DNA of 64,000 nt from Roridomyces roridus (GCA_029378245.1 JARKIF010000010.1:1612001-1676000); one strand, 5' to 3'. Counted from the stretch's first letter, positions 32,721-45,656 are shown. Notes: a model not told the origin generated them from the letters alone. Numbers and translations are program-made.

Positions 32721-34368
32721 CAGGGGGGGTGCTGCCACCTGGGGCGTGCATGCGCATTATGCGTCGATATTGCGGCTGCAAATTACATGCCTTCTTTTGT
32801 CGCGGCTCCTGATTCTTGGCCGCCATGACGCCAAACCGCTTCTCTTTGATGTCAGGACTCAACTTCACTTCGCGGATCGGCCTTGAACGAGTCTGGTTTG
32901 TTCGATCCGCGCCACCGCGTTATCTAGTCGACGCGCGCCGCTGTCCCGGAGTCTAGCTTCGGCTTTCTTTCCTCAATGGCAGGCTGCCCATATCAAAACT
33001 CTAACACGGAAAAGACCCTCCTTTAGAATTCAATGTTCATATTCAAGATGAGAGGCTCCCGGGCTACATTTTAAGGTAAGCACATCGATTTCGCGCCACT
33101 GAAGGCTGCTTCACAGCAGAATATCTCCCGCTGCCATTTGACCGTCGTGTCATCCGTGCTGTTCCATCCCAGACCCAATTCTGCTCGGGCCAATGTGAAG
33201 AGCCGTCGTTGCGGCATGTACAGGACTTTCTTTGTTCCACTCTGAGTATGCTTGTTTTGGACTTGTTTAATTTTCCTCTCGGATTTCAACAAATCCGAGA
33301 TTGGGTGGCGGCGGCGGCGTCCGATCCAGGCTGAAAATAGTGTGTAATCTCCTTTTCAATGTGAGGTCTCGCAATTTCCCTACAATTGACCTCTTATACC
33401 GTCCGATAGACACTTTCAGGCACCCGAGCCCAATGTAGGACTATCGCAGCGGTGGTTTCCAAAAAGTCGAGAGCGTGGCCTCGTTGTAGAATCGGCGCCT
33501 GAGGATATACTACCCAAACTTGAAGCACCCGCGGTTACCAAGAAACACGGTGAAACTTTCAAGGTCGCGCGAGCGTCGGTGGGTCGGATAGCGGGACAAG
33601 GACAAACCGTGGCATTAAATGCTAAGTACTACCATCGAGCTACCGGGCCCCGAGTTGACCCGTCTGAATCTCGGACAAGGTGTGAGTCGGTGACGTCTTC
33701 GAAGAGCATTTAGCATATACTAAAGATAACACAGAATAACATTCGTATCGTGCGCTTGTCGTGCGCCCGTATTGGGCTACATATGCGGGGATTAAGGTGA
33801 GTAAAGGTTGGGCTATCTTTCGAGTATTCCATTCTCTCATATCTATCCAGTTTCTGCTGGTACACTACCAACTGTGGCGCCGGCGATTCAAGCGAGGCTA
33901 TACTTATCACGTCGGTGGACCTACAGCTTCAAAGTGATCCCGACATTGTGAGTCGCCATGCTGACCTCGAGGACTTGTACGTTTCCATGTTTCAAACCAC
34001 AGGCATAGGTTCTCTCGGCCGAAATCTTGGTGGCCTTGGTTCTGCATCCGTCCTTTCAACCCTAACGGCACCCGTCTCAAACGTGTGTGGGGACGGTGGG
34101 AACCATGTGGGACCAAGGTCTCCGCTGGTCTCCGCTGCATTTACCCCGCTTTGAAAGCTGTAGAGTCGTGCGCCACGCGACAATTGGCCGCTTCCGTCGA
34201 TCTCATCGCGGAATCACACTCCACTTTCGGCAATGTGGACCAGGACTCCGAAATTATGACGACCCCTGCTTCTGTATAAATTGCGACCGCACCACAGAGC
34301 CACTCCTGCACCCAACTTCCTTCTGGCATCTCAGCCAGCCCATTCTCTTCTCCTCAAAAGACATTGAA
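32721..34368. other. Intergenic upstream of the phosphate transporter
   Basis: No convincing gene. A tRNA-like box-A string can be read on the minus strand near 33620-33650, but it lacks a proper box B. A TATA-like TGTATAAATTG lies at about 34273-34283, some 90 bp before the transporter ATG. Confidence 0.45.
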
Positions 34369-36478
34369 ATGTCCCGACATGGTTCGAATCTCGCAAGCTT
34401 TGAAAATGGAGGCGATACCAAACCGGCCTTCTACCTGACTGGGGCAGAAGCCAAACTCCTCAGCATCGCCGGAGTAAGTAATTTGGCACGATAACCATGT
34501 ATCCTGTTGATCTTTTTACACAGGTTGGATTCTTCCTTGACGGTATGCCTTTTTCTGAATACAAGTCTACCCACTCACTCATGCTGCTTCCAGCATACGA
34601 CCTTTTTGTGATCAATCCCGTCGCAACCATGCTCCAATACAGATTGTACGGTGGAGAGCCCATTCCAGCCGGCCTTCAGGGTGTCTTGAAGGCTGGTGCC
34701 AACATTGGCAGCGTCATCGGCCAGTTTGCTTTCGGTAGGTTGATGATATTTCTTGGATTCAAAATTGAATCATGCGCATTAGGATACCTCGCCGACGCAT
34801 TGGGTCGGAAGGCCATCTACGGCAAGGAACTCATGCTAATCATTTTCGCCACTATCATGTGTCTCACCGTCCCCACTGGTAAATGTTGAAAAAATTGCGT
34901 TCAATACCCGGAGTAACATCGCAACAGGATCACTCAAGCCCGACTCATGCATCATCTACCTCACTGTCTTCCGTATAATTCTCGGGATCGGCGTTGGTGG
35001 AGGTAAGTCCATGAATGAATATTCGAACAGTTACCCACACCATATTCAGACTACCCCATGAGTTCCTCCGTGACCAGTGATCGGGCTTCACTCCGCAAAC
35101 GAGGGACCATGCTGGCGTATGTATTCGCCAACCAAGGCTGGGGATCCCTCGTCGGGTCTCTCGTTACCCTCGTTACCCTCGCTGCTTACAAGCACGCCAT
35201 GAATGATGAAGGCAAAACAAGCAAGGTCGACGGGGGTGAGTATCATTTCGTGTCGAACATTAGTCGGCTGACGAGGATGCAGTGTGGCGTATCGTTGTGG
35301 GAATCTCTCTCATCCCTGCATTCGGCACCTTGTACCAGCGTTTGACACTCCCCGAGGCTAAACGCTACGAAGAATCTCAAGCCCCTACCGCAATGGAGCT
35401 TGAACACGGTAACCCATCGTCAGAGTTTACGGGCAGTAAAATGGAGCACCTCGAACCCGAGGAAGTAAAGAAAGAGGCTCACTTCAAGGGTATGTTCATC
35501 TATGTATATTCTTCGTTCTTGCGCTGATGAATCGCAGAATTCCTGATATATTTCAGCGAGTGGCGGCATCTCAAACTGCTCATTGGAACGTCTGTCTGCT
35601 GGCTCTTATTGGACGTAGCCTTCTACGGGATAAATCTGAACCAGAATGTCGTCCTGCAGCAGATTGGTTTTGACGGCAGCACCGGAACGCCATGGGAGAA
35701 ACTATTCCGCATTTCAACCGGGAACATCATCATAACGGTTCTGGGCTTTGTGCCAGGATACTATGCTACCGTCCTCACTATCGAACTGCTCGGTCGAAAG
35801 GTGATCCAGATCCAGGGATTCATCATGGCCGCTGTGTTTTGTGAGTTTGCGTTGACAAGGAAGAATAATCCAAGGCCTCATTCTATACAGTGGCCATTCT
35901 AGCGGCAAAGTTCCATACGCTCAGCAAACCAGCGTTCATAGTCTGTTTCGCGTTCCTGCAGGTTCGTCTCTTTGATCCCTCTTCCCGATACATCGCGTTG
36001 AACTCTGGCAGTTCTTCTTCAACTTTGGTGCCAATACGTGAGTGCATACCATCCTCCAGTTTATCCTCGACGCTGACAATGTGTAGAACAACATATGTAA
36101 GTCTCTCGCCGTGAGTACCAAGCTAGATGCTCAATTCTTGTCCCTTGAAGTGCTACCCAGCGGTACGTCTCATGCATCCAACGTCAGACAGTATAGACCA
36201 ACATCTCATACCCCTCGCAGGAGGTCTTCCCGACAAAATTCAAGGCGTTTGCACACGGCCTTTCGGCGGCGGCGGGCAAGGCGGGCGCTATTATCAGTGC
36301 CCTGGTATTCAACTCTCTGAGCACCAAGATCGGCACCGACAAAGTTCTTTGGATTTTCGTTGGCTGCTGTATCGCCGGTGCATTCTTTACCCTCTTGCTC
36401 CCCGAAGTTCGCGGCAGGGACCCCGATGAAGTGTTGGCCCATGAGATGGCCGAGGAGCGCCGGCATATGCATAGATAG
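34369..36478 (+). CDS. PHO84-type inorganic phosphate:H+ symporter (MFS)
   Basis: Plasma-membrane phosphate uptake. Twelve hydrophobic spans can be traced, with the family signatures AYDLFVINPV, GYLADALGRK, GIGVGGDYPMSSSV (split by an intron) and VFANQGWGS, a charged central loop with MELEHG and EEVKKEAHFK, then FNFGANTTTY and FPTKFKAFAHGLSAAAGK. The stretch TTTYCYPAE is built from two successive small exons of 10 nt (36087-36096) and 12 nt (36151-36162). The C-terminus is cytosolic and charged, ending RRHMHR. Length is near the family norm. Gene intact. Phosphate-starvation control is likely by homology, but I found no clear Pho4-type CACGTG close upstream. Confidence 0.9.
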
Positions 36479-36877
36479 CTGTTCTCAGCTCCGTCTCGCC
36501 TCATTTTTTTTTTGTTACAGTAATATGGATGTAATTCTCCCCCACATGCTATACCTTCCGCTGACTTCTTTCGCGTCGCTGCTGTTCAGCCGGTGCAAGA
36601 CACTGTGGTCAATTCCACTCATAATCATACAAGTCAGGCCTAGTAATCATACTTCATGGTATTTAATCCAACCTGAGCTGAATCGTCCGCTGAGAGTTTA
36701 TGGATTCCATGATGAATATGATCTAATACTAGAAAAACGGGGGAAGGCTCAATGAGGAGAGAAGTTATACATACAGCACTGTGAAAGCGACAGGCTCCAC
36801 GGAGGAGTTTAGGCGGAAAGAGCAGCAGCGGCGAGGATGACTCACCGTGTCACCAGGTTCATTGCATCATGAGAGAT
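36479..36877. other. Convergent 3' intergenic region
   Basis: Lies between the stops of the transporter (+) and the F-box-like gene (-). Contains a T9 tract near 36506-36514 and otherwise nothing recognisable. Confidence 0.5.
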
Positions 36878-38105
36878 TTACGGTAACTCAGCATTTCGCC
36901 TCCTCACCGACTCTCGAACGTCCAAAACTCCGCCTTCCGGCCACCCTGCAAGATTCTGCTGCACGGCTGTACAGAAAAGGGTAAACGTCTCCCGCCCATG
37001 TGGAATCTCGGCGAACACGAGATCCCACACACAGCGAGACAAACGCGGGAATGCCGCTGGAAGGACAGACAGCGGCTGTGCATTGGGAATGACCTCGAAG
37101 ATTGCGAGATCTTTCGGGGCGAGGGGGCGGACGCTCGAGTACCGCACGGGGAGGCAGATGTGGATGGTCAGGGTGCGGAGTGCGGGTAACGCGGCTGCGT
37201 TGGAGGCTAAAAGGTCCGGAAGCGCCGGTGGGAGGAGGGCATTGAATGGTCGGATTTGAAGATCCAACGAAACGAGATGGGGAAGGTGCGGAAGTTTGAA
37301 TTCAAGGGAGGGATTGGCTACATGGTCTCGTCACTGAATCACCGATATGCGAATGACGTCACGTACAGAAATATTCAAGCTGCAGGTATGCCAACGTAGC
37401 GGCAGCGGCGTCCAGGAGCTCCACAGCAGACGCGCTAGGCTCCTGGATCGTCAGTTGCGTGACTGCCGCCATGCACCTGGTGTTCGGTCGCAGGGCTACA
37501 AAGATGCTCTCCCAGTACATGGAGACTCGGAGGTGTCGGAGTTTTGGGAGAGCATCGTCGATAACAGCGTGGGTATCTTCGGATTTCTGTACAGTCACAT
37601 TTTGAAGCGACAGGACGCGCATGTTCTGCATGATGAAAGCCATCGTGTGCAGCGGGATGTCGAAGATGCTGATAAGATGGAGCTGCTCCAGCCCTGGCTG
37701 ATGCAGGAAGTCGAATAGCGCAGACTGGAGCTCTTGGGCGAGGCTTGCCCAGCGTACCCCAACGCCTTTGATCACGAAACGTTGGATATTGGGAAGCTTG
37801 AGCAGCAGACGAAGGAGGAGATTCTGCTCCTCGGGGTAGTTTGATCTGGGAAGAACCACAGTCAAGTCCTTCACATAGGACGTGAGATGCGGTGACCCGG
37901 TGGCGAGGTTCAGAGCCCGCTCGATGGTGGGGCGCCAGTTTGTTCGATCATCGCCTTCGATTGCCAAGGACTTGAAGAGGATACGCTGTGCCGGGACGGC
38001 AAAGTGGCCGTTCACGAGGGAAATGTTTTGGAGCCATGCTCTTTCCACGACCGCGTCGAAATCGGCAAGAATGAGCTGTATGATTTCCTGCGGAATGTTT
38101 ATCAT
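36878..38105 (-). CDS. F-box-like / LRR protein
   Basis: Starts MINIPQEIIQLILADFD, a typical short F-box-like opening, then SLVNGHFAVPAQRILFKSL. The rest is a leucine-rich body (LTSYVKDLTVVL, PNIQRFVIKGVG, LRHLRVSMYW, LRTLTIHICL) without strong motifs. One intron near 37325-37374 joins LEYF to NPSLEF. About 390 residues. An in-frame upstream extension exists but would place about 49 basic, non-conserved residues before the F-box, so the MINIP start is chosen. Presumed SCF ubiquitin-ligase adaptor; targets unknown. Confidence 0.75.
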
Positions 38106-38363
38106 GGAAGACGGAAGAGAGAGGCTGACACGAGTGCAGTGGCACGTGTACATTTGATGAGTCACCTGATCAATCAAAATCTTCTTGATCGGAATTTGAT
38201 CGGAATTCATCTCGCATCCCCTGCTGGCAACTTGCTGGCATATCGCAGGCACCTGGCTGAGCGTTAGGCAAGCGGCACTATTGGTCCGTGTCGATTGTCA
38301 ACGCCCGCACACGTGTACGACAACTCTTCCCGTTTGATAGCATCCACTTCTCTTCCACCCCCG
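38106..38363. promoter_or_regulatory. Shared divergent promoter region
   Basis: Only about 260 bp separate the starts of the F-box-like gene (-) and P450-2 (+). It contains GCACGTGT sequences at about 38142-38149 and 38308-38315 and no obvious TATA box; the two genes may share control elements. Confidence 0.45.
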
Positions 38364-40617
38364 ATGCCAGGCGAGATGTCGATGCAGCAGCTGGCTCTCT
38401 CCGTCTCCGCCCTCATCCTCGGAGTGTACATCATTCAGCGACGCCTCACCTCAAACGCCCGGCCTCCTCCCGGACCCAGAGGCCTCCCTCTCCTCGGAAA
38501 CATTCTGCAGATACCCGGAACCGTGCGGCGCATGCTCCCTGCAAATTGGATCTGACATCCCTACAGCATCTGGCCACGAACTTTAGAAAGCTCTGCGAGG
38601 ATTACGGAGGCTTCGTTTCTCTCAACCTGGCAGGCTTTGTGAGTCTCGCGTGACGGAGGCCCATGTATCTGCTGAGATCCAACTCCCTGCAGCCCGTCAT
38701 CTTGATCGGAAACATGCATCTAGCGAAGGAAATCCTCGAAAAACGATCTGCGAGCTTTTCCGCGCGTCCCCTCGTCCCATACTCCGTGCGTCACTCTGTA
38801 TCTCTCCTTTGCATCTCTATGCCTTCATGATGAATCCCAGCTGCATTTTGACCCCGCACAAATCTACTGGACAGCCGTCTCCGGCCAAACGCATTTTATC
38901 GCCCGCAAGCTCACGGCGGGTGTCATGGCGGGCGTGCGCGCTGGGGACACTCAATCCCTGCAGCGCTTCGAGGCTTTGATTGGTATGATGCATCTACTCA
39001 AAGGGCGGGATTGGTTTCACGAGATGGAGAGGTGGGTGAATTTACTGCAGCTGCTTTGCGGACTAAGACTAACTGGAGTGATCGCAGAACGTCTACCAGC
39101 ACGGCGCTAACTGCAATATTCGGATTGCACTGTCCGACGGGTGAAGAAACGGAACTCAAGGAAATTATCCCGGTACGCCGTCCTGTATGTTATTGATCTT
39201 CCCGCCAACTTCCTTCCAGTGGATAAGAGACGCTGTATCAATAGCCTCACCCGGCGCAAGCATCATCAACGCGCTCCCATTCCTCGATAGGATCCCGGGA
39301 CCGATGCCGTGGCGTACGCGGGCTGCGGCCTTTCGCAAGAAGGAGGACGCGATGTATGATAAGTTCGTGACTGAGGCTATTGAGGGCAAGGGCGCCGGGA
39401 TGAATACGTGGGTGGCACAGAACCTACTGCTTGTTACTCTTGCAGACTCTTCAGCTCAGATGGGCAGCGGCGTTCGCGAGCAAAGACAAGCCAGAGGGAG
39501 ATCAACGGCGATTGCTGAATATTTTCTCTCTCGTGAGTCGCTTACTTACTAAATCCCTCCCTAAACTGATGGACGGCGGTTCACAGGCTTCCGTCGATAC
39601 GGTGTGGCGATTTCCCGAGTCTCCGGAGTCTCCGACTAAACTGAAACACCGATTGTGCAGACCGCGTCCAGCCTACACTCCTTCGTCCTGGCGTCCATCC
39701 TATATCCCGACTGGATTTCTCGTGCCCGGGCCCAGCTCGACGCCATCGTAGGTCCGGATCGGTTGCCTACGTTCAAGGATCGGACGAGTCTTCCCTGGGT
39801 TGAGGCCGTTGTACGAGGTGCGCATCTCTAATGTCACTCGCTCCAGGACTAAAATTCATATTTAGAGACACTTCGCTGGCGGCCCGCTGGTGAGTCTTCT
39901 TCGTCATCCATTCGATATCTGTATTCCGATTTCTCGACAGTTCGTTTCGCCCTCCCGCACCAATCCACTGCGGACGAGATGGTCGAATATAAAGGAAAAG
40001 AATACTTTATTCGCAAGGGCAGCATCGTTTTCCCCGTTACATGGTGAGTCTGTTCTGGCTTCCGACTCCTTGCTGATCATTAATATGTCCATGTGTCGCA
40101 GGGCAATCGAGCACGACATCGACAGATTCGAGGACACAGATACGTTCAACCCGGAACGATTCCTTGACACTGACGGGCAGCTGAGACCGGGGTACGAGAC
40201 GAGTGCGTTTGGATTTGGGCGGAGAGGTGCGTGGGCTTCCTTCCTTTCCTCCAAGTCCACCAGATTAAATGGCGATCAAGTATGTCCGGGCTCCCCATTC
40301 GCCGAACGCACCCTATGGATCAACATCGCCATGATCCTGTGGGCATTCAATATCCGCAAATCCGACCAACCTTTTGAGTACGGGGCCGGCGATGAGGCGT
40401 TCATCGGGGATGTGCGTGTACCTTTACTTCAACAGCGGTGATTTTGCTTAATTAATAAATTAAATCATCTTTGCAGATCACGAACGGACCTTTGGAGTTC
40501 CCCGCGGTCTTCGAAGCAAGGTCGGCGCGTCATGCCGAGGTGGTGTGGCGGGAATGGGAGGAGTGCGAAAAAGATTTGGGTGTTTTGATGCCGGCACCAC
40601 AGCGCGGTGGGCTGTGA
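38364..40617 (+). CDS. Cytochrome P450 monooxygenase (P450-2)
   Basis: Paralogue of P450-1 and P450-3. Anchor LALSVSALILGVYII, hinge RPPPGPRGLPLLGN, then KLCEDYGGFVSLNLAGF, YWTAVSGQTHFI, CPTGEE, I-helix ASVDTT on a 15-nt exon (39587-39601), ETLRWRPAV, FNPERFL and the heme loop FGFGRRVCPG, split by an intron ending at 40280. The C-terminus is LMPAPQRGGL. The I-helix motif departs from the usual AGxET: Gly is Ser and Glu is Asp. About thirteen introns; no stop found when they are removed. The start could be MPGEMSM (38364) or MSMQQL (38376). Confidence 0.88.
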
Positions 40618-41461
40618 TGCAAAAAGATGTATGCACTTGGAAGTTGGCAGTACTTGGAAGCTGCCCGTATTCATCTTGATCACGTGCTCCTTAGAGGCGC
40701 ATCAACGATGAGTCATGACTCGGATCATCGCGTAGGGCTTTTTCCTCTTCTCCGTTTTGCCAATGAAGCGGAAATGCGACCTGGGGTCATCTTCACTGTT
40801 CTACACCGCCACTTCGATCCCTCTGTTTGTTCTGCGCTTCCGCTTTTGCTCCTCTGAGTCCTCCCTCTCTGCATTCGCTCTACTTGCTTTTGATTGGGCA
40901 CTCCCTTGCAAACCCACTAGTATCGCCTCGGTCAAGCCTCGGTCCTACATGTGGCCCATGTGGCCCACGACTAAAGTGATGGTCCTGTTCCTGTTCTTGT
41001 TCTTGTTCTCTCAGTCTCCTGCTCACTCAATCGGCCACGGAGCGTCCTACTGTAATTCCCCGACCTCGGATATAAGCAAATCCCCACCACCTGGATGTCG
41101 TGGCATCAAGATACTCCGCATCTCTATTGCACTCCAATCCGTGCTGTCGGATATGTTGTACATTTTTAGCTGCATCTCAAATTAACCTCGACCCCACAAA
41201 AATAGCACGGATTCAGTCCTCTCGTGCCCGCGGATCGGCCACGGACCGCAACTGAGCAACGGATGACCTTTTATATGTTGTTTCACGAGGACTGTTATGA
41301 TCAGTAGACCTCCACGTCCTCTTTTTCCGTTTGGATGATTTTTCCGACAGGGCCACCGGGAGAAATGGCAGTCGACAACTCCCTCACCAGCGGACCGTCC
41401 ATTCCCCTGGCCCAGTGATATAAAGGACCTCCAGGATCCCGCAAAACTACATTCGCACCTG
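40618..41461. other. Intergenic upstream of the pectinase
   Basis: No gene seen. A TATA-type ATATAAAGG lies at 41418-41426, about 36 bp before the polygalacturonase ATG. A GTTCTTGTTC/CTTGTTCTTG tract is at about 40985-41010. Confidence 0.5.
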
Positions 41462-43019
41462 ATGCCTTCCCTACCAGCCTTCCTCCGTCTAGCCTCTCTA
41501 ATCGCAGTCGCCGTCGCAATCCCCTCTCAGACGGACACCGCCAAACGCGCCACATGCACGGTTAACAGTGTTTCCAGCGCGTCGGGCCTCTCGAGCTGCA
41601 CCGCCGTTATTATCGAAGCGTTCACCGTCGCGTCTGGAGAGACGGTGACTATCGAAGTAAGTGGTCATTACCATTTCCCCTTGATATCGCATGTTGAACT
41701 GCCGCGTAGGCCGCTTCAGGCGCAACAGTCACCATGACCGGCGACATCACGTTCGACAAGACCACATGTACGGAAACCAGTGCTCCGATACACTCAACTC
41801 GACTCATGTTTCTTAGCGGCCGGCCCTCTTTTCACGCTCGACACCACGAACGTGGTATTCAACGGCGGCAACCACAACATCAACGTACAAATCTTGTTTT
41901 GGAATTAGACACTCGCTGATGCTGCTCCTTGCCAGGGCAACGGTGCTCTGTACTGGGACGGCCAAGGCACGAACGGGGGCGTGGCCAAGCCGCACCCCTT
42001 TATCAAATTCAAGGGCTCCGGTACCTTCGAGGACGTGACCGTACTCAACTCGCCTGCGCAAGCCATATCTGTGGGCACTACCGGCACGGCCGTTATCACC
42101 AACGTCAATGTGAACAACGGTATGTCCTTCGGGTGACTTTCGGGAACTTGATCACGAATACCTTTCAGCGGCGGGCAACACAAACGCCCTCGGCGCCAAT
42201 ACGGATGGATTCGACGTTGAAGGAGACGATATCAGCATCGTCGGCGGCACGGTCAACAACCAGGACGATTGTGTTGCCATTAACGGAGGTGACAGTACGT
42301 GCTTCATTTATATTGGACAATTGAACCAGGCTGACGACTAATTGTTTAGCCATTACCATTGACAATTTGACTTGTATCGGGAGCCATGGGATTTCCATTG
42401 GCTCGATTGCAACGGGAAAGTCTGTCTCCAACGTGAAGATTGGAGATAATACGATCACTGGGGGGTTGTATGGGCTGCGCATCAAGGTTGACGCAGACGC
42501 AACGGATGCCAGCGTCTCTGGGGTCACCTACGAAGGGTGAGTGTTGCCCTTTTCCTTCATCGTCTTCTCATCTTAATCCGCCGTTTCAGCAATAAGATAT
42601 CGGGGATCACGGAATACGGTGTATGTCCCCGTCTACCAGGCTCTGCATCACATTTCACTCACTTCCCGCTCAAACAGGTTCTGATCACTCAATCGTACCC
42701 CGACAACGATAGCACCCCCGGAACGGGTGCACCTATCACGTACATCAATCTCAGCCGCGGACATTACATTGACTGACTGACTCTCTCTGCAGCGACGTCA
42801 CTTTCAGCGGCACCACGACCTCCGTGTCGGTGGACAGCGACGCGTTCACGCTCGTTGTCGACTGTGGTGCTTGTTCCGGCACGTGGAATTTCGGTAGCCT
42901 CGATGCGAGTGGTGGAAAGGGGCATATTATTGCTGCGAACGATGCCACGGTACGAAGTCGTTCTACACTGGAATGCAAAGCTAACATGAGGAATTTAGAT
43001 CGAAGGGGGAACGTACTGA
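41462..43019 (+). CDS. GH28 endo-polygalacturonase
   Basis: Secreted pectin hydrolase. Signal peptide LRLASLIAVAVAIP, then the right-handed beta-helix with the GH28 catalytic signatures: NTDGFD (Asp), QDDCVAINGG (Asp pair), GSHGISIGS (His) and LRIK (substrate-binding Arg-Lys). Cysteines in CTVNSV, LSSC, NLTC and CGACSGTW fit the family's disulfides. Eight or so short introns keep frame; the last exon ends EGGTY. About 370 residues, the usual length for fungal endo-PGs. All catalytic residues present, so likely active against homogalacturonan. Confidence 0.92.
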
Positions 43020-43341
43020 GGAGTCATCGATGAATATATACCATGTATACCTAATAGTGAGAAAGACTGGAATGTGCCTCTTTGCTCCAGCGTCGATGAT
43101 CATGAGCAGTTTCAAAATTTGACGTCTGCAAACACAAGTACGACCCGGCAGGATGGTTGGAGAACGAGGAGAGTCAGCTGCTGCGTCGAGATTCGGCATT
43201 TCGTCCATCAGGGGTGAAAGAAGACTGAGGTGTCACAATAGCGCACGGAAGGGAGAAATCGAAGCTGACTTGAAAACACGTGACCGTGTTAGTTGACGGT
43301 GATCTACCATCACTGATGTGCGCCTCTTGCTTTCGACCACC

Positions 43342-44225
43342 ATGAATGAAACTCCCCATCCGCTGCCCACTCCAACAGACAACCAACCACACATGATCGT
43401 ATCAGCACTCGAGGCAGGAACCTTATACACACGCAAGTTGCGCGCCATCCCGTCCCTCGCCTTTTACTTCAAGCACTCTGCCTCCAATTGGCACTTTCTA
43501 CTGGATCTTGGACTGCGCAAGGACTTTGAGTCGTATCCACCTGCGGTCAAAGGAGTATATGAACAGCGGGGCAAGCCGCTCGAGGTGCCACAAGACGTGG
43601 CCGAGTCTTGTCGGAAAGGCGGCGTCGACCCGGCTGTGGTAGAGAACGTGATTCTCACTCATGTGCATTGGGACCAGTGCGTCAGGCTGCTATGTAACTT
43701 GTTCCGGTACTCATTCTGAGCAGCATCGGCGACCACACTCCCTTTACCAAAGCAACATTCACCCTCGGAGAGGGAGGAAAAGCCCTTCTCGACGATGGAT
43801 ATCCAGGGAGCCCCACCTCAGCCACACTCTCAGACTCCGCTCCTTCCGCACGCACCGTGTTCCTCGCGCAAGAGGATTTCACCACCTCGATCGGCCCCTT
43901 CCCACACGCCCTCGACTACTTTGGCGACGGCGGCGTGTATATCATCCACACGCCCGACCACGTAGCGGGGCATATCACGGTTCTAGCGCGTACCTCTTCC
44001 GATGGCGCGTGGATGTACTTTGGTGGCGACGTGGCAGACGATCCGCGCCTTGTCACCGATCCAAGTACCACCGATATCGCGGGGTGCCTCGATCCTTCTG
44101 ACATCGCCCGGGTGAGGGAGCTTGTGAAGATGCCCCGAGTAGAATTCGTGCTTTCGCATGATTGCGAGTGGGCCCGGGAGAACTCTGACGCGTTTCTTCC
44201 TGGTAGAATTGTTCCCAAAGTTTGA
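43342..44225 (+). CDS. Metallo-beta-lactamase-fold hydrolase, copy A
   Basis: First of a tandem array. The lactonase-type MBL motif THVHWDHIGDH (HxHxDH) is formed across an intron at about 43678-43723. Later come YFGDGGVYIIHTPDHVAGH, YFGGDVADD and HDCEWARENSD, ending GRIVPKV. Compared with copy B it lacks about 12 residues near the N-terminus (after GTLY) and about 14 before the DIARVREL segment, and the conserved TPGH is TPDH. Metal ligands appear kept. Related enzymes open lactone rings such as acyl-homoserine lactones or fungal lactones; the substrate here is unknown. No signal peptide. Confidence 0.85.
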
Positions 44226-44319
44226 AATCGAGGAGGTTTCTCTTGGGCGTGTGGGAACCCACCTGGGGCACATGCCGCATGATCCACGGACTCGGCGCCG
44301 CAACTTTTCAAATTAGAGG

Positions 44320-44560
44320 TCTCAAATCAACTGAATCTGCGCCCTGCCTCTTCCCGCACCGTCGGCCGATCAACCCTACAGTCTACTCCAGACGATCTCG
44401 CCGTCCAAGGCGAAGCACACTCCCGGAACCTCCCGCCGTAGTTGTCCCTCGCCCCTCTCGTTCTACCTCAAACACTCGACTTCTAAGGTCTGATACACTG
44501 CGAGAAGGACTGGGCCTCCGAGTCTCATGGCGCATATGCCATAAACATTACTTGGTGAGC
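44320..44560 (+). pseudogene. Decayed 5' fragment of an MBL-fold gene (fourth copy)
   Basis: The DNA runs CTCAAATCAACTGAATCTGC, CCGATC...CGATCTCGCC, GTCCAAGGCGAAGCACACTC, TTCTACCTCAAACACTCG and GACTGGGC in the same order as the start of copy C (45771-45990), with many small deletions that break the frame. No downstream half with the HxHxDH motif follows. It marks a lost array member between copies A and B. Confidence 0.7.
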
Positions 44561-44703
44561 GGCGCCGCAAAGATTCCAAAGATGGCGCAAGATGAGTGGG
44601 AGATTTGGCGGAGATTGACCAGATACACTGCAAAAGAGGTGCATGCCCGAACGGCCGTGATTTGCCATCACTGATGTCGGCAATGACTCCGCATCGTACC
44701 ACC

Positions 44704-45656
44704 ATGAGCGAGACCGCCCCGCTGCCTATTCCAGCAGACAACCAGCCCTACATGCTCGTCTCGGCACTTGAAGCAGGGACGTTATACATCCCGTCCGACG
44801 TTGTCTTGGCAGGCGAGCCACGCATGGTGCGGGCCATTCCGTCCCTTGCCTTTTACTTCAAGCATTCGGCCTCCGATCGGCACTTTATACTGGATCTTGG
44901 AGTGCGCAGAGCCTTTGAGTCTTATCCCCCTACCCTCAAAGGTTTCTACGGACGGTTGGGCAAGCCCGTCGAGGTGCCGCAGGACGTCGTCGAGTCGTGT
45001 CTCAAAGGCGGCGTCGACCCTGCTACGGTGGAGCATGTGATTATAACTCATCTACATTGGGATCAGTGCGTCAGCTTGTGCGATTTATTCTGTTTTTGGT
45101 CCTCACCTTAAGCAGCATCGGCGACCACAGTCCCTTCACCAAAGCGACCTTCACCCTCGGCGGGGGAGCAAAAGCCCTCCTTGACGATGGCTACCCAGGG
45201 AATCCCACCTCGGTGACGCTGTCCGACTCGACGCCCTCTACGCGTACTGTGTTCCTCGCCCAAGAGGACTTTACCACCTCCATCGGCCCCTTCCCACACG
45301 CCCTCGACTACTTTGGCGACGGTAGCGTCTACATCATCCACACGCCAGGCCACCTTCCAGGACATCTCAGCATCCTGGCACGCACCTCCTCCGACGGTGC
45401 ATGGATGTACTTTGGGGGCGACGTTGCACACGATCCGCGCCTTCTCACTGATCCGAGCACCGATATTGCGACAAGCACGGCGGGTGGACTGCCGTTTTGC
45501 ATCCACGGTAATCCTGTTTGCGCACGGCTTGACATTGCGCGGGTGAGGGAGCTTGTCAAGTTGCCTAGAGTGGAATTCGTGCTGGCGCATGATTGGCAGT
45601 GGGCTCGGGATAACTCTGACGCGTATCTTCCTGGTAGAATCGTTCCCAAAGTTTGA
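44704..45656 (+). CDS. Metallo-beta-lactamase-fold hydrolase, copy B
   Basis: Full-length array member. Two exons joined at about 45067/45116 form THLHWDHIGDH. Other MBL landmarks: YFGDGSVYIIHTPGHLPGH (His ligands), YFGGDVAHDPRL (Asp ligand) and LAHDWQW, ending GRIVPKV. About 300 residues, cytosolic, no signal peptide. Upstream sequence around CATCACTGATGT and the ACCATGA start context is shared with copy A, so promoter and gene were duplicated together. Likely lactonase; substrate unknown. Confidence 0.88.

Noticed and set aside
33600..33660. tRNA-like box-A string on the minus strand (GGTAGCTCGATGGTAG)
   Set aside because: No matching box B, acceptor pairing or terminator could be found, so it does not make a tRNA.
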